Positions 13,455 through 21,013 of a DNA stretch of 25,738 bases are shown here, one piece after another. A model generated the notes under the pieces. The model made no database searches and was not told where the DNA came from. It was given only the letters and a program-made list of their open reading frames with translations. Made by a program: the position numbers and the translations under genes. Numbering within the stretch: position 1 is the stretch's first letter; each line of letters starts with the position of its first letter. The stretch spans positions 1-25,738 of IMG/VR virus record IMGVR_UViG_3300027972_000047. The stretch is one strand, 5' to 3'. This DNA is from a virus.

Positions 13455-15713
13455 ATGGCTCGCAAAAAAGTAGAACCGAAGAAAAGTATCGCAGACATGG
13501 CACCTATCCCGATGAGGGGCGGGTGTAACACCTATCTCCCGGCGATAACCTTGCCATCGGGTGCGTTTTCCATGATTCAGAATATGAGGGCAACGCATCC
13601 TGGGTTTAAGGCTCGGGCAGGGACGTTAAAACTTCATTCAACAGCTCATTCAGCAACTAAGACGCTTTCGCTTTACCACTTCAGTAAAGGTAAAAGGTCG
13701 GAGAACCATTTCCTGGCGCAGTTTTCGGACGACGATTTATATCAAGCCACTACTCAACCTCCTGGTGTTACCACAGGTGTTTTCGGGACTTTGATGCACA
13801 CCGGAACTGCGTCTTCGTACCCTGCGGCGTATTCTAATATAGATGATACGCTATTGTATTCCAACGGGGTGGATCAGCATCAACTCTATCCCGGTGATGC
13901 GAACCCGATCAAGAGTTTTGTCGTCTATCAGTCTGCGAATGCACTACCATTGATCCCCTCCATCGGGAAGGACTATACCAACGAAGTCTTGGATTCAAGC
14001 ACGACGAGTTATGCCGATATTTCCGCGCTTGAAACTAACGTCAACGATTCGGTTCTTATCTGTTGCTCCTGTGTTCCGTCGAAGTTGAATATCACAATGA
14101 TTGCGACGGCGTTAAATACTAACACCTCTGTTCTTTCGGTGGAATATTACAAGGATAGTTGGGCATCCGTAACGGCTCTTTCGGATGGAACCGCTTCGGG
14201 TGGGAAGACGTTTGCACAAAGCGGGACGATTTCATGGACGGCTCCCACGGATATGACACAGGGATATATGTTCGGGGTAACGGGTTTCTGGTTGAGGTTG
14301 ACCGTTTCATTGACGCTTAGTGCCACGGTAAGAATTGCCCAAGTAACTTATGGTGGTGTGTTCCAATCGCTTCAAAACGTATGGGACGGTGAAAGTCTGG
14401 TCGCAATTGAGGCAAGGTTTTATATCCATGCAAGCGCAGCGTATTTTACCTATTATGGGTCATCGATCGACATTTCAAGCATGGTTGCCACGGATGATGC
14501 GATTTATTTCAATTCACTTGATTTAATCAGTGCGTTTTATATCGACAGCACTTCTGCCCCTTCGGTGACGGCAAGCGTGACTCCACATTTGTATTACTAC
14601 ACCGGATCGGCATGGACAGAGGTAAGCGGTCTTGTGGACAATACAGCAGGGTTTACTAAACCTGGATGGGTGACGTTCACAAAAACTGCCGCACAAAAGA
14701 CCATGTTTCAGACATCCTATTATTCATACTGGTGGAAGATAACTGTAACGGGTGGCAATATCTCAGCCGATACGCGGATAGGGATTTATACCATGCCCTA
14801 CTATGACATAAACGACATCTGCACCACTGGGAGGGTGAATTGTGCATGGAAGAACAGGGCGGTTTACGGAACCAATAGGGATCAGTATCTTTTGGTTTCG
14901 GCACTCCATCAGCCGATGGTTCTCAACGGAAGTGATTCTGCGGTGATTGACCCAGGTGATGGCAGGGCGAACATTCCTATTTGCGCGAAACAGTTCAAAA
15001 ACGAACTCATGGTATGGCAAGAGGAGAAGGGAACAGAAGGCGGATGTTTTACGCTCTTTGAAGGCTATAGCCCTGAAACCTTCGGTAAGTTGGTTCTATC
15101 AACCAAACTTGGCGCGATGAACTCCAAAAGCGCAGTCGTTGTCGAGGGTGTTGCGGTAAGCACCGAAACGGGCGTTGAGATCCGCACAGTGGTTTATGTC
15201 CTTAGTCACTACGGAGTTTATGTTTCGGATGGAAGGTATTGCACTATTATTTCAGACGACATAAGGGACAGGTTTGATACCACAAACGCAAATTGTATTA
15301 GAAGAGGTTACGAATCGGATATGTGGATTGCCTATGATTCGACCTACAATGTCCTGAAACTTGGTTTGGTGTGCGGAACCGGAACGGTGCCGAATGTGTT
15401 TCCAGTGTACGACATTACTGACAGTTCATGGATGTTCGATTATGGTCAGAATATATCAAGTTTCTGTGAAGTCGAAGCCGGTAGCGGTACTGCTCCTGTT
15501 CTCCAATGTGGGGGTGGTAGTGCGGATGGTTTAGTGCATCTCCTGAACAGCGGCACAACTGATAACGGGACTGCGATAGATTCTTATGTCACAATAGAAC
15601 TCGATGGTGCTGGTATGGTCATGAATGCAAGGGAACTCATTCTCTCCAAGACCGGGGACGTGACCATAACGCCCTACCAGGACGGAACAGCTCAGACCGC
15701 AAAGGTGATTTGA
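13455..15713 (+). CDS. Probable tail nozzle / tubular protein B-like structural protein
   Basis: 752 residues, nearly all beta. The N-terminus PIPMRGGCNTYLPAITLPSG, followed by MIQNMRATHPGFKARAGT, matches the start of nozzle-type proteins, where a short segment states which molecules are listed and ends in an R.G turn. Repeated blade-like segments follow (TLSLYHFSKGK, YSNIDDTLLYSNGV, MVWQEEKGTEGG, YVLSHYGVYVSDGRY), consistent with a beta-propeller. Residues about 175-450 contain beta-sandwich-like inserts with SWTAPTDMTQGYMF and YYTGSAWTEVSGL. It should form the distal DNA channel of the tail. GGAGA lies four bases before ATG 13455, and the stop overlaps the next gene. Confidence 0.6.
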   Translation: MARKKVEPKKSIADMAPIPMRGGCNTYLPAITLPSGAFSMIQNMRATHPGFKARAGTLKLHSTAHSATKTLSLYHFSKGKRSENHFLAQFSDDDLYQATTQPPGVTTGVFGTLMHTGTASSYPAAYSNIDDTLLYSNGVDQHQLYPGDANPIKSFVVYQSANALPLIPSIGKDYTNEVLDSSTTSYADISALETNVNDSVLICCSCVPSKLNITMIATALNTNTSVLSVEYYKDSWASVTALSDGTASGGKTFAQSGTISWTAPTDMTQGYMFGVTGFWLRLTVSLTLSATVRIAQVTYGGVFQSLQNVWDGESLVAIEARFYIHASAAYFTYYGSSIDISSMVATDDAIYFNSLDLISAFYIDSTSAPSVTASVTPHLYYYTGSAWTEVSGLVDNTAGFTKPGWVTFTKTAAQKTMFQTSYYSYWWKITVTGGNISADTRIGIYTMPYYDINDICTTGRVNCAWKNRAVYGTNRDQYLLVSALHQPMVLNGSDSAVIDPGDGRANIPICAKQFKNELMVWQEEKGTEGGCFTLFEGYSPETFGKLVLSTKLGAMNSKSAVVVEGVAVSTETGVEIRTVVYVLSHYGVYVSDGRYCTIISDDIRDRFDTTNANCIRRGYESDMWIAYDSTYNVLKLGLVCGTGTVPNVFPVYDITDSSWMFDYGQNISSFCEVEAGSGTAPVLQCGGGSADGLVHLLNSGTTDNGTAIDSYVTIELDGAGMVMNARELILSKTGDVTITPYQDGTAQTAKVI

Positions 15714-15931
15714 TGGATAGGGTAAGGATGAGTCTGAATATCACAGGAAAGCACGGATCGCTTAAGCTCGCGGGTAGCGATCTGAGTGAACTGGTCGTGT
15801 TAAAAAATGATGCGGTTGAGATAACGCCTTATGTCCCTTTGAATGTCATTGGGGAACACATTGGGATTAAAATGGCAGGGTCGAGATTGGATTACGTTTG
15901 TTTCAATATAGAACCAATGGCGGCAAGATGA
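15713..15931 (+). CDS. Small beta protein after the nozzle-like gene
   Basis: 72 residues with two similar halves (SLNITGKHGSLKLAGSDLSE and PLNVIGEHIGIKMAGSRLDY), suggesting an internal duplication of a beta-hairpin unit of about 40 residues. ATG 15713 has AGGTG five bases upstream and overlaps the previous stop; TTG 15710 and ATG 15728 are alternatives. The function is unknown. Its stop overlaps the next start as ATGA. Confidence 0.65.
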   Translation: MDRVRMSLNITGKHGSLKLAGSDLSELVVLKNDAVEITPYVPLNVIGEHIGIKMAGSRLDYVCFNIEPMAAR

Positions 15932-17211
15932 AAGAGTATTTCAGAAAACCACATATTGCCAAAAGCTACGTTGATATGTTCGAAAGAACATCTGAAAAAC
16001 AGATGCAGTCTGAAAGTGTATATAAACATTCCGAGTTTAAGAAGCCATACAACTCTGATAGTTATGACGATATGGAGCAGATGGTTCAGCCCACGTTCAA
16101 CTTTGGTGGAATTGCGCCTCCTAAATGGGACTATCCGCCTGACGAGAAGAAAATATTTAGATGGAAAATCATAAGGACACTCAAGGAGAAGATAAAAGAT
16201 TTTTATCATCGGGAAACAACGGGAGAACTAAAAATTACGGGAGAACTAAAAATTACGGGAGAACTAAAAATTATTGATGGGCCGATTGGTGAAATCTCTC
16301 CCAGGACTTTTGCAGCTGGTGGTACGGGTCCAACAAAGAAGGAAAGAACTTGTGCTGATTACTGGCGTGAGTTGTTTGGGAATTGGACAGGGGGTGTAGT
16401 TGATAGCGATGGGATGAGATTGATAAACAAATACGCTATGGTGTGTCCCGTTATATTTGAACCACCCTATGACTGTTGCAAAGACGCAAAGATGTCCGAT
16501 CAGAATGGGTTTGAAAGGAAAGCTGGATGCACTTATACCTGGACGAAGAAACTTGTATCAAAATCAGGAAGCACTTGTACTTATCTTGTTGAGGTATGGA
16601 CTATATGGCAGAACGAACCATGCTTCAGTAAAACCATAACGGCAGTTTGCGGGTCCGTAACTGCGGTCAATAATCAATTATATTATAGAACTGTACTATG
16701 TGGCGGTACTGAATCGATAGGTTATGTGTCCCTTCAAATGGCGGTGGATGAAATTCAGTCCTTCACAATAGTAGATGAACAGGTTGGAGCATCATACGAT
16801 TGGGTAATCACTTCAGGGGGTGGATCAATAACAGGTGACGGAGTATATACAGCACCTTCTTACAATGTGGATTGTTTACAAAACCCGACGATAGCATTGA
16901 AATGTGGTGGGAACATTATGGCAACCATAAGCCTTGCGGTGAATGGTCCTTATTATGCAACGTCTTTAGCATCAGAAGTATGTTGTCAGCCGGTGTCACC
17001 GCTGCAAGATTATAACTGTCTTAACTACCAGAAGTGTAACGGAACATATCAAAACGCCACTGACGCTCAATGTCTCTCGGCTTGCGGAGCCAATTCTGGT
17101 ACACTTGCGTATAACCCCTGCGGTTGGCCCACGCCTGGGGGGAGTTATACTACCGATCTAAGGACAGCGGATATGAAAACAGCATGGTGTTGTGTTACTT
17201 CGTTGTTATAG
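15928..17211 (+). CDS. Cysteine-rich structural-type protein with tandem repeat and Ig-like region
   Basis: 427 residues. The first 95 are charged and cysteine-free (SYDDMEQMVQPTFNFGG, APPKWDYPPDEKK). Residues 98-115 are TGELKI three times. From residue 142 on there are 20 cysteines, including three CC pairs (residues 183-184, 352-353, 421-422). Residues about 278-340 resemble a bacterial Ig-like strand pattern (YDWVITSGGGSITGDGVYTA). Dense cysteines suggest disulfides or metal in a secreted or virion-surface protein. No signal peptide is seen. ATG 15928 overlaps the previous stop; TTG 15898 in frame is less likely. Among tail genes a receptor-binding or decoration role is plausible but unproven. 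Confidence 0.7.
   Translation: MKEYFRKPHIAKSYVDMFERTSEKQMQSESVYKHSEFKKPYNSDSYDDMEQMVQPTFNFGGIAPPKWDYPPDEKKIFRWKIIRTLKEKIKDFYHRETTGELKITGELKITGELKIIDGPIGEISPRTFAAGGTGPTKKERTCADYWRELFGNWTGGVVDSDGMRLINKYAMVCPVIFEPPYDCCKDAKMSDQNGFERKAGCTYTWTKKLVSKSGSTCTYLVEVWTIWQNEPCFSKTITAVCGSVTAVNNQLYYRTVLCGGTESIGYVSLQMAVDEIQSFTIVDEQVGASYDWVITSGGGSITGDGVYTAPSYNVDCLQNPTIALKCGGNIMATISLAVNGPYYATSLASEVCCQPVSPLQDYNCLNYQKCNGTYQNATDAQCLSACGANSGTLAYNPCGWPTPGGSYTTDLRTADMKTAWCCVTSLL
16219..16272 (+). repeat. Three tandem copies of an 18-bp unit
   Basis: ACGGGAGAACTAAAAATT is repeated exactly at 16219-16236, 16237-16254 and 16255-16272. The period is in frame and encodes TGELKI three times. Identity at DNA level implies recent slippage, so copy number may vary between relatives. 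Confidence 0.93.
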
Positions 17212-17218
17212 GAAAGTT

Positions 17219-17608
17219 ATGAAAGAGCTTACCAAAGAACAGTTATATGACAGGGTGATGGCGGTTCAAAGGGCGAAGGCTATCTTTATAGAGTCCGGGT
17301 TGACGAACAATATTACTAAAGCCTTTGAAGCGTACCAAGAGATATTTGCGGAGAGAGAACGGGAGATATTTCTATCATCCCAAGTCCACGGGAACAGAGA
17401 AAAGACTGTTCTGGATAAATATGAACGTATTAGATGCCCGGATTGTGATTCAGATATGATGTTTAGGCAAGTTCCTACAAACCCAGAGGGGATAAAAGTG
17501 CAACTTGTTTGCAGTAACGGCGAATGCGATACGGTGCTTAATTCGGAGAACGATTTACTGTGGTGGATGCAGAACATGAGGGTGAAAGATGGACCTGTCG
17601 CAACTTAA
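17219..17608 (+). CDS. Helical protein with C-terminal zinc ribbon
   Basis: 129 residues. Residues 1-65 are helical (KELTKEQLYDRVMAVQRA, then AFEAYQEIFAERERE). The C-terminal half has CPDCD (about Cys73, Cys76) and CSNGEC (about Cys98, Cys103), a zinc ribbon with a long loop. ATG 17219 follows AGGAAAG; the upstream in-frame TTG 17192 lies inside the previous gene. The 3' end overlaps the next gene by 20 bases. Function is unknown. Confidence 0.7.
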   Translation: MKELTKEQLYDRVMAVQRAKAIFIESGLTNNITKAFEAYQEIFAEREREIFLSSQVHGNREKTVLDKYERIRCPDCDSDMMFRQVPTNPEGIKVQLVCSNGECDTVLNSENDLLWWMQNMRVKDGPVAT

Positions 17609-17807
17609 AAAGTCATCTAAGAAGGATGATGTACCAGGAACTGTGGAAGCGTATCTTGAAGAGTTATGCCCCGTTCCTAATTGCGGGAAAAAGTTGAAAT
17701 TGATGAAACCATGCTGCACCAGCAGGTTCTTTACGAAGGAATGTAAATGTGGATATAAAGCTACTGTCAATCATTATGTTGGGGATAGCCGCCGAAGCAC
17801 TGGTTGA
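17589..17807 (+). CDS. Small cysteine-rich, zinc-binding-type protein
   Basis: 72 residues with seven cysteines: CPVPNC (27, 32), CC (42, 43) and CKC (52, 54) and the basic C-terminal half, compatible with one or two metal sites. GAGGGTG lies five bases before ATG 17589. It overlaps the membrane-protein gene by 59 bases in another frame. Function is unknown. Confidence 0.65.
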   Translation: MDLSQLKKSSKKDDVPGTVEAYLEELCPVPNCGKKLKLMKPCCTSRFFTKECKCGYKATVNHYVGDSRRSTG

Positions 17808-18090
17808 GTTGATTAAGAAGGCTGGCCCATTACAGGGAGCAAGAAGATGGATTATCTGCAAGACACCGTTTCTTTACAGCAGAGAGATGGAAACACATTT
17901 GCTGCAATGCCCATATTGTATCAGCTTATGGCTTGGGATTTTGGCGGCGATAGGATATTTATTTATGGAATCAGTGGTGGTTCAGTTTATTGTGGTTGGA
18001 CTTGTTTTGCACAGATTGAGCAATTATATTCATATCTTATGGAGTATAACGAAGGATAGGCAGATGGACATTCGTATAAGGAGGGGTTGA
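17749..18090 (+). CDS. Small membrane protein, DUF1360-like
   Basis: 113 residues with a hydrophobic N-terminus (LLSIIMLGIAAEALVELI) and two long hydrophobic segments (SLWLGILAAIGYLF, VVVQFIVVGLVLHRL). Between them is CPYCISLWLG, the CxxC-x-x-W pattern that is the signature of DUF1360-type small membrane proteins, with an earlier Cys at residue 37. GTG 17749 has AAGGA eight bases upstream. The family has no established function. In a structural cluster, envelope contact during entry or lysis is speculation. Confidence 0.6.
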   Translation: MDIKLLSIIMLGIAAEALVELIKKAGPLQGARRWIICKTPFLYSREMETHLLQCPYCISLWLGILAAIGYLFMESVVVQFIVVGLVLHRLSNYIHILWSITKDRQMDIRIRRG

Positions 18091-18091
18091 G

Positions 18092-19240
18092 ATGCCTTAC
18101 GATGCTGAGGGACAATATTATGAAGGGGCGCAGGTTAGTTCTTCCGATTTTCAGCCTGTGAGTGCGTTCTATCAGGATGATGATTATTGGTCGGGGAATG
18201 ATAAAAATACGCCTATGAGTGCCTTTGGGCAAGAAAATGACTTGTTTGGAAGCCAACCTGCTCTTGGCCCATCTGTCAATGATAATTTATCTCTTAAATA
18301 TGGAAGAGAGTATGAAGGCATAGGACAACCATATTGGAACGGGAACGCATGGACGCTCGGTTCAAGCGGTGGGACGACAAATAAAGCCATTACTCCAAAA
18401 GTGAGTTCATCCAGTGGCACAAGTTCATCTAACCGAACTCCGGTATCTTCTGGTCCAAGTAGGGTTTCATCCATGCCTGATTCAAGGTTCGCAACAACCC
18501 CAGCCATAGCTACCGTGGTAAGACCTCAATCGGCATTACAACCTGTCATTCCTCCTGCCATTGATCGGTTTGTTTCCATTCCTCAATCTATGTATCAGAC
18601 GACAACCACCTTTCCTGAGACAAGTAATGTAATCAAGGATACATGGGGAAGAACGGTTACGGCCCCTCAGACTCAAATCACAACGGGGGAGACTACAAGC
18701 ACAACTCATAAAGTGCCTACAATGGCATTGCCTCAATATCAAGAGACACCGGCTTTGGTAGCCCCTCCCCGTAACGCTATGAGAGAGAGGATGCTTGCAC
18801 AAGAAGAAGCGTCTTTGGGAGTGGGTGAATGGCGGCAGTCACTTAAATCAGGATTGAATAAGATCATGTCCGAGGGGAATTTCGCTGCAAGAGGGGCGCA
18901 GATGCGTGAACTGTTCTCCGGTGCTGGTAAAGCCCTTGGGAGGATACTGCAATCCGCAAGTTCGGCGGCGAGGAAACAGTATAACGAGGAGTATGCAACA
19001 GCGGTTTCTTTTGCGGTTGAGAATTATCGTGGTCAACTCCAACAGAGGCTTTCAAAGTATTCTCAGGACATTCAGATGTACCTTGGTACAATGGAGAATC
19101 AGACTACGCAATCATCGAATCAGAGTGTGTTCACTTCGGGTGGCGGCACGACAACCACGGGTGGGACAACAGTAACCGAAAATAAAAGTGGTGGCGGCCA
19201 ACTGACCGAAAAAAGCACAACAAGACCCGCAGGGTATTAG
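18092..19240 (+). CDS. Internal/ejection-like virion protein with a disordered half
   Basis: 382 residues. The first 230 are low-complexity and rich in Ser, Thr, Pro, Gln and Gly (SSSSGTSSSNRTPVSSGPS), with Tyr/Asp-rich acidic segments at the start. Residues about 230-340 are helical (MRERMLAQEEASLGVGEW, ARGAQMRELFSGAGKALGRI, SARKQYNEEYATAVSFAV-like), and the end is a Gly/Thr tail (GGGTTTTGGTTVT). AAGGAGGGG stands six bases before ATG 18092. The place just before two long helical proteins fits the first of the ejection proteins of short-tailed phages. That is inferred from position and composition. Confidence 0.55.
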   Translation: MPYDAEGQYYEGAQVSSSDFQPVSAFYQDDDYWSGNDKNTPMSAFGQENDLFGSQPALGPSVNDNLSLKYGREYEGIGQPYWNGNAWTLGSSGGTTNKAITPKVSSSSGTSSSNRTPVSSGPSRVSSMPDSRFATTPAIATVVRPQSALQPVIPPAIDRFVSIPQSMYQTTTTFPETSNVIKDTWGRTVTAPQTQITTGETTSTTHKVPTMALPQYQETPALVAPPRNAMRERMLAQEEASLGVGEWRQSLKSGLNKIMSEGNFAARGAQMRELFSGAGKALGRILQSASSAARKQYNEEYATAVSFAVENYRGQLQQRLSKYSQDIQMYLGTMENQTTQSSNQSVFTSGGGTTTTGGTTVTENKSGGGQLTEKSTTRPAGY

Positions 19241-19249
19241 GAGGTTATC

Positions 19250-21013
19250 ATGGGTGAATGGCAAGCAGAAGACACGGCAACTGATTATCCACGAGGCCCA
19301 TACCCGACTGACCTCATTGTTTCGGAAGACAGCCAAAGCCTCATAAAACGGGATCTAACCGATGAACCGAATCCTGAGAAATTCACATTCACTCCTGATA
19401 TGGGGCCAGTGGATTTGCGGGTTAATTATGGGCTTAACCAACCCGCTATCAATAGTCAGATCCCTGGATCAGCACTTGGTACGACAGAAGTTGTGGGTTA
19501 CGACAATAGGACAGCCATAAGAAAAGGTGGTCAAGAGACATGGACGACTCCCGAAGGGAATGAGGTCACGGAAGACTATTACAAAACGGGCGGGAAATAC
19601 GGTAAAGCAGATGATCCTCATAAGGATTCGGATGTCATCTATTACCCCGATGAGATCCATACCAAGAAACCTGACGGGACTTGGGATGTCACCGCACGAC
19701 CTCAGCCGCCCAAGAAAGACCCTGTCTTGGACCAGATAGACAAGTTATCAAATACATCACCGGAAGATGTGGTGAGAACCGCAGAACGGAAGTTTGGTGT
19801 TTCTTTAACTCAATCTCCCAAAGAACAAGCTATGGCAAGAGTGAGCCAAAGCGATTCCATTGCATTTAAGGATATGTTCGGGGTTGATATTAGCAGGGCT
19901 ACACCTGCAATGTCGGCAATGTTCAGAGATAAACGAAAATCAGAATTGGCAAGTTTTACTAAGCATTACGAACAACAGGCGGCACAAGCGGCACAGTATA
20001 TTAAACAAAATTCACCCGAGGAGCTTCTGAAACTCAAGAAGTCTTATCTGGAAGTTAAAAAACTGGAAGAGGATTTGAAAAATAGAACCCCGAAACAAGA
20101 ACCGAAACGCATGAAATCCTACTATAATGCCGAAGGGAAATATGTGGGCGAGTTTAACGTCAATGACCCGAACTTGGGGAAACTGATTGAGGAGAAAGGT
20201 CTTACCCCTGACAAACCTGCGAAACCGGCAAACGAAGATTCCTTAATCAAAGGAGCTATAAGTCAAATAGATGCCCATATCGCTAAGAATTATACGCCTG
20301 AGATCAAGGCAGAAAGAGCATTGATAAATCTCATTGCAACAGGGAAGGGAGTTGATAGCAAAGGGAAACCCTACAAGGATGAGGCGGCGAAGTCTAATGC
20401 GATTCAAATCCATATGAAGCGGATTGAAGACATGGAACAAAAAAGGGATCAGGCACTTGCGACGAAAGCATTGATCCAGAACAAAGAACTACATCCTTCT
20501 CAGGTGGTTTGGGGCGGGAATAAGGAATCCGCTCCTACGGATTCAGCAAAAGAATCCGAGTTTGATCCAGAGGGAACGGGATACGATTACGAAACGGCAA
20601 AAATGTCTGGTCTAAAACCTGACGCATCCGGGCATTGGCCGTCGAGAGATCCTCTTACCGGACAGATATTGAAAGGCAAAAAACATGAAACATTTTCTAA
20701 AACGGAAGAGGGGGAAAAAGTAGCTGGACACACAATAATCAAAGCATCAAATGGAAGGTATTACTCCTATACAAAGGATAAGTTACCAACAACCACTACC
20801 GTTCCGTCTACAATGCCAGCTGCGGCTCCAAAGAACATAGGCACACCGAATAAACCTGTGGTTCCACCTGTTACAGTGCCTCCGATGGTGAATCAGCAGA
20901 CTCTTGTGGATGAAGCAAACAAGGCTATTCAGGGTGGTGCTAATCCCGATTTGGTTATGAAACGTCTGAAAGAAAAGTACGGCATCGAGGTAAAAATGCG
21001 AGAGGTAAAATAA
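19250..21013 (+). CDS. Probable internal/ejection protein
   Basis: 587 residues, no cysteine. An acidic N-terminus and a YNAEGKYVGEFN-type segment flank a long charged coiled coil (residues about 225-290, with KLKKSYLEVKKLEEDLKNR). A second helical part (KAERALINLIATGKGVDSKG, then MKRIEDMEQKRDQALATKAL) is followed by a Pro/Thr-rich linker (TTTTVPSTMPAAAPKNIG) and a short C-terminal domain ending with PDLVMKRLKEKYGIEV. AGGAGG lies about six bases before ATG 19250. The stop overlaps the next start as TAATG. Long coiled-coil proteins here are usually ejected into the host at infection. Confidence 0.55.
   Translation: MGEWQAEDTATDYPRGPYPTDLIVSEDSQSLIKRDLTDEPNPEKFTFTPDMGPVDLRVNYGLNQPAINSQIPGSALGTTEVVGYDNRTAIRKGGQETWTTPEGNEVTEDYYKTGGKYGKADDPHKDSDVIYYPDEIHTKKPDGTWDVTARPQPPKKDPVLDQIDKLSNTSPEDVVRTAERKFGVSLTQSPKEQAMARVSQSDSIAFKDMFGVDISRATPAMSAMFRDKRKSELASFTKHYEQQAAQAAQYIKQNSPEELLKLKKSYLEVKKLEEDLKNRTPKQEPKRMKSYYNAEGKYVGEFNVNDPNLGKLIEEKGLTPDKPAKPANEDSLIKGAISQIDAHIAKNYTPEIKAERALINLIATGKGVDSKGKPYKDEAAKSNAIQIHMKRIEDMEQKRDQALATKALIQNKELHPSQVVWGGNKESAPTDSAKESEFDPEGTGYDYETAKMSGLKPDASGHWPSRDPLTGQILKGKKHETFSKTEEGEKVAGHTIIKASNGRYYSYTKDKLPTTTTVPSTMPAAAPKNIGTPNKPVVPPVTVPPMVNQQTLVDEANKAIQGGANPDLVMKRLKEKYGIEVKMREVK

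Noticed and set aside
15898-15927. TTG start extending the cysteine-rich protein upstream
   Set aside because: ATG 15928 overlaps the previous stop in the usual ATGA form, and the extension lies inside the preceding gene.
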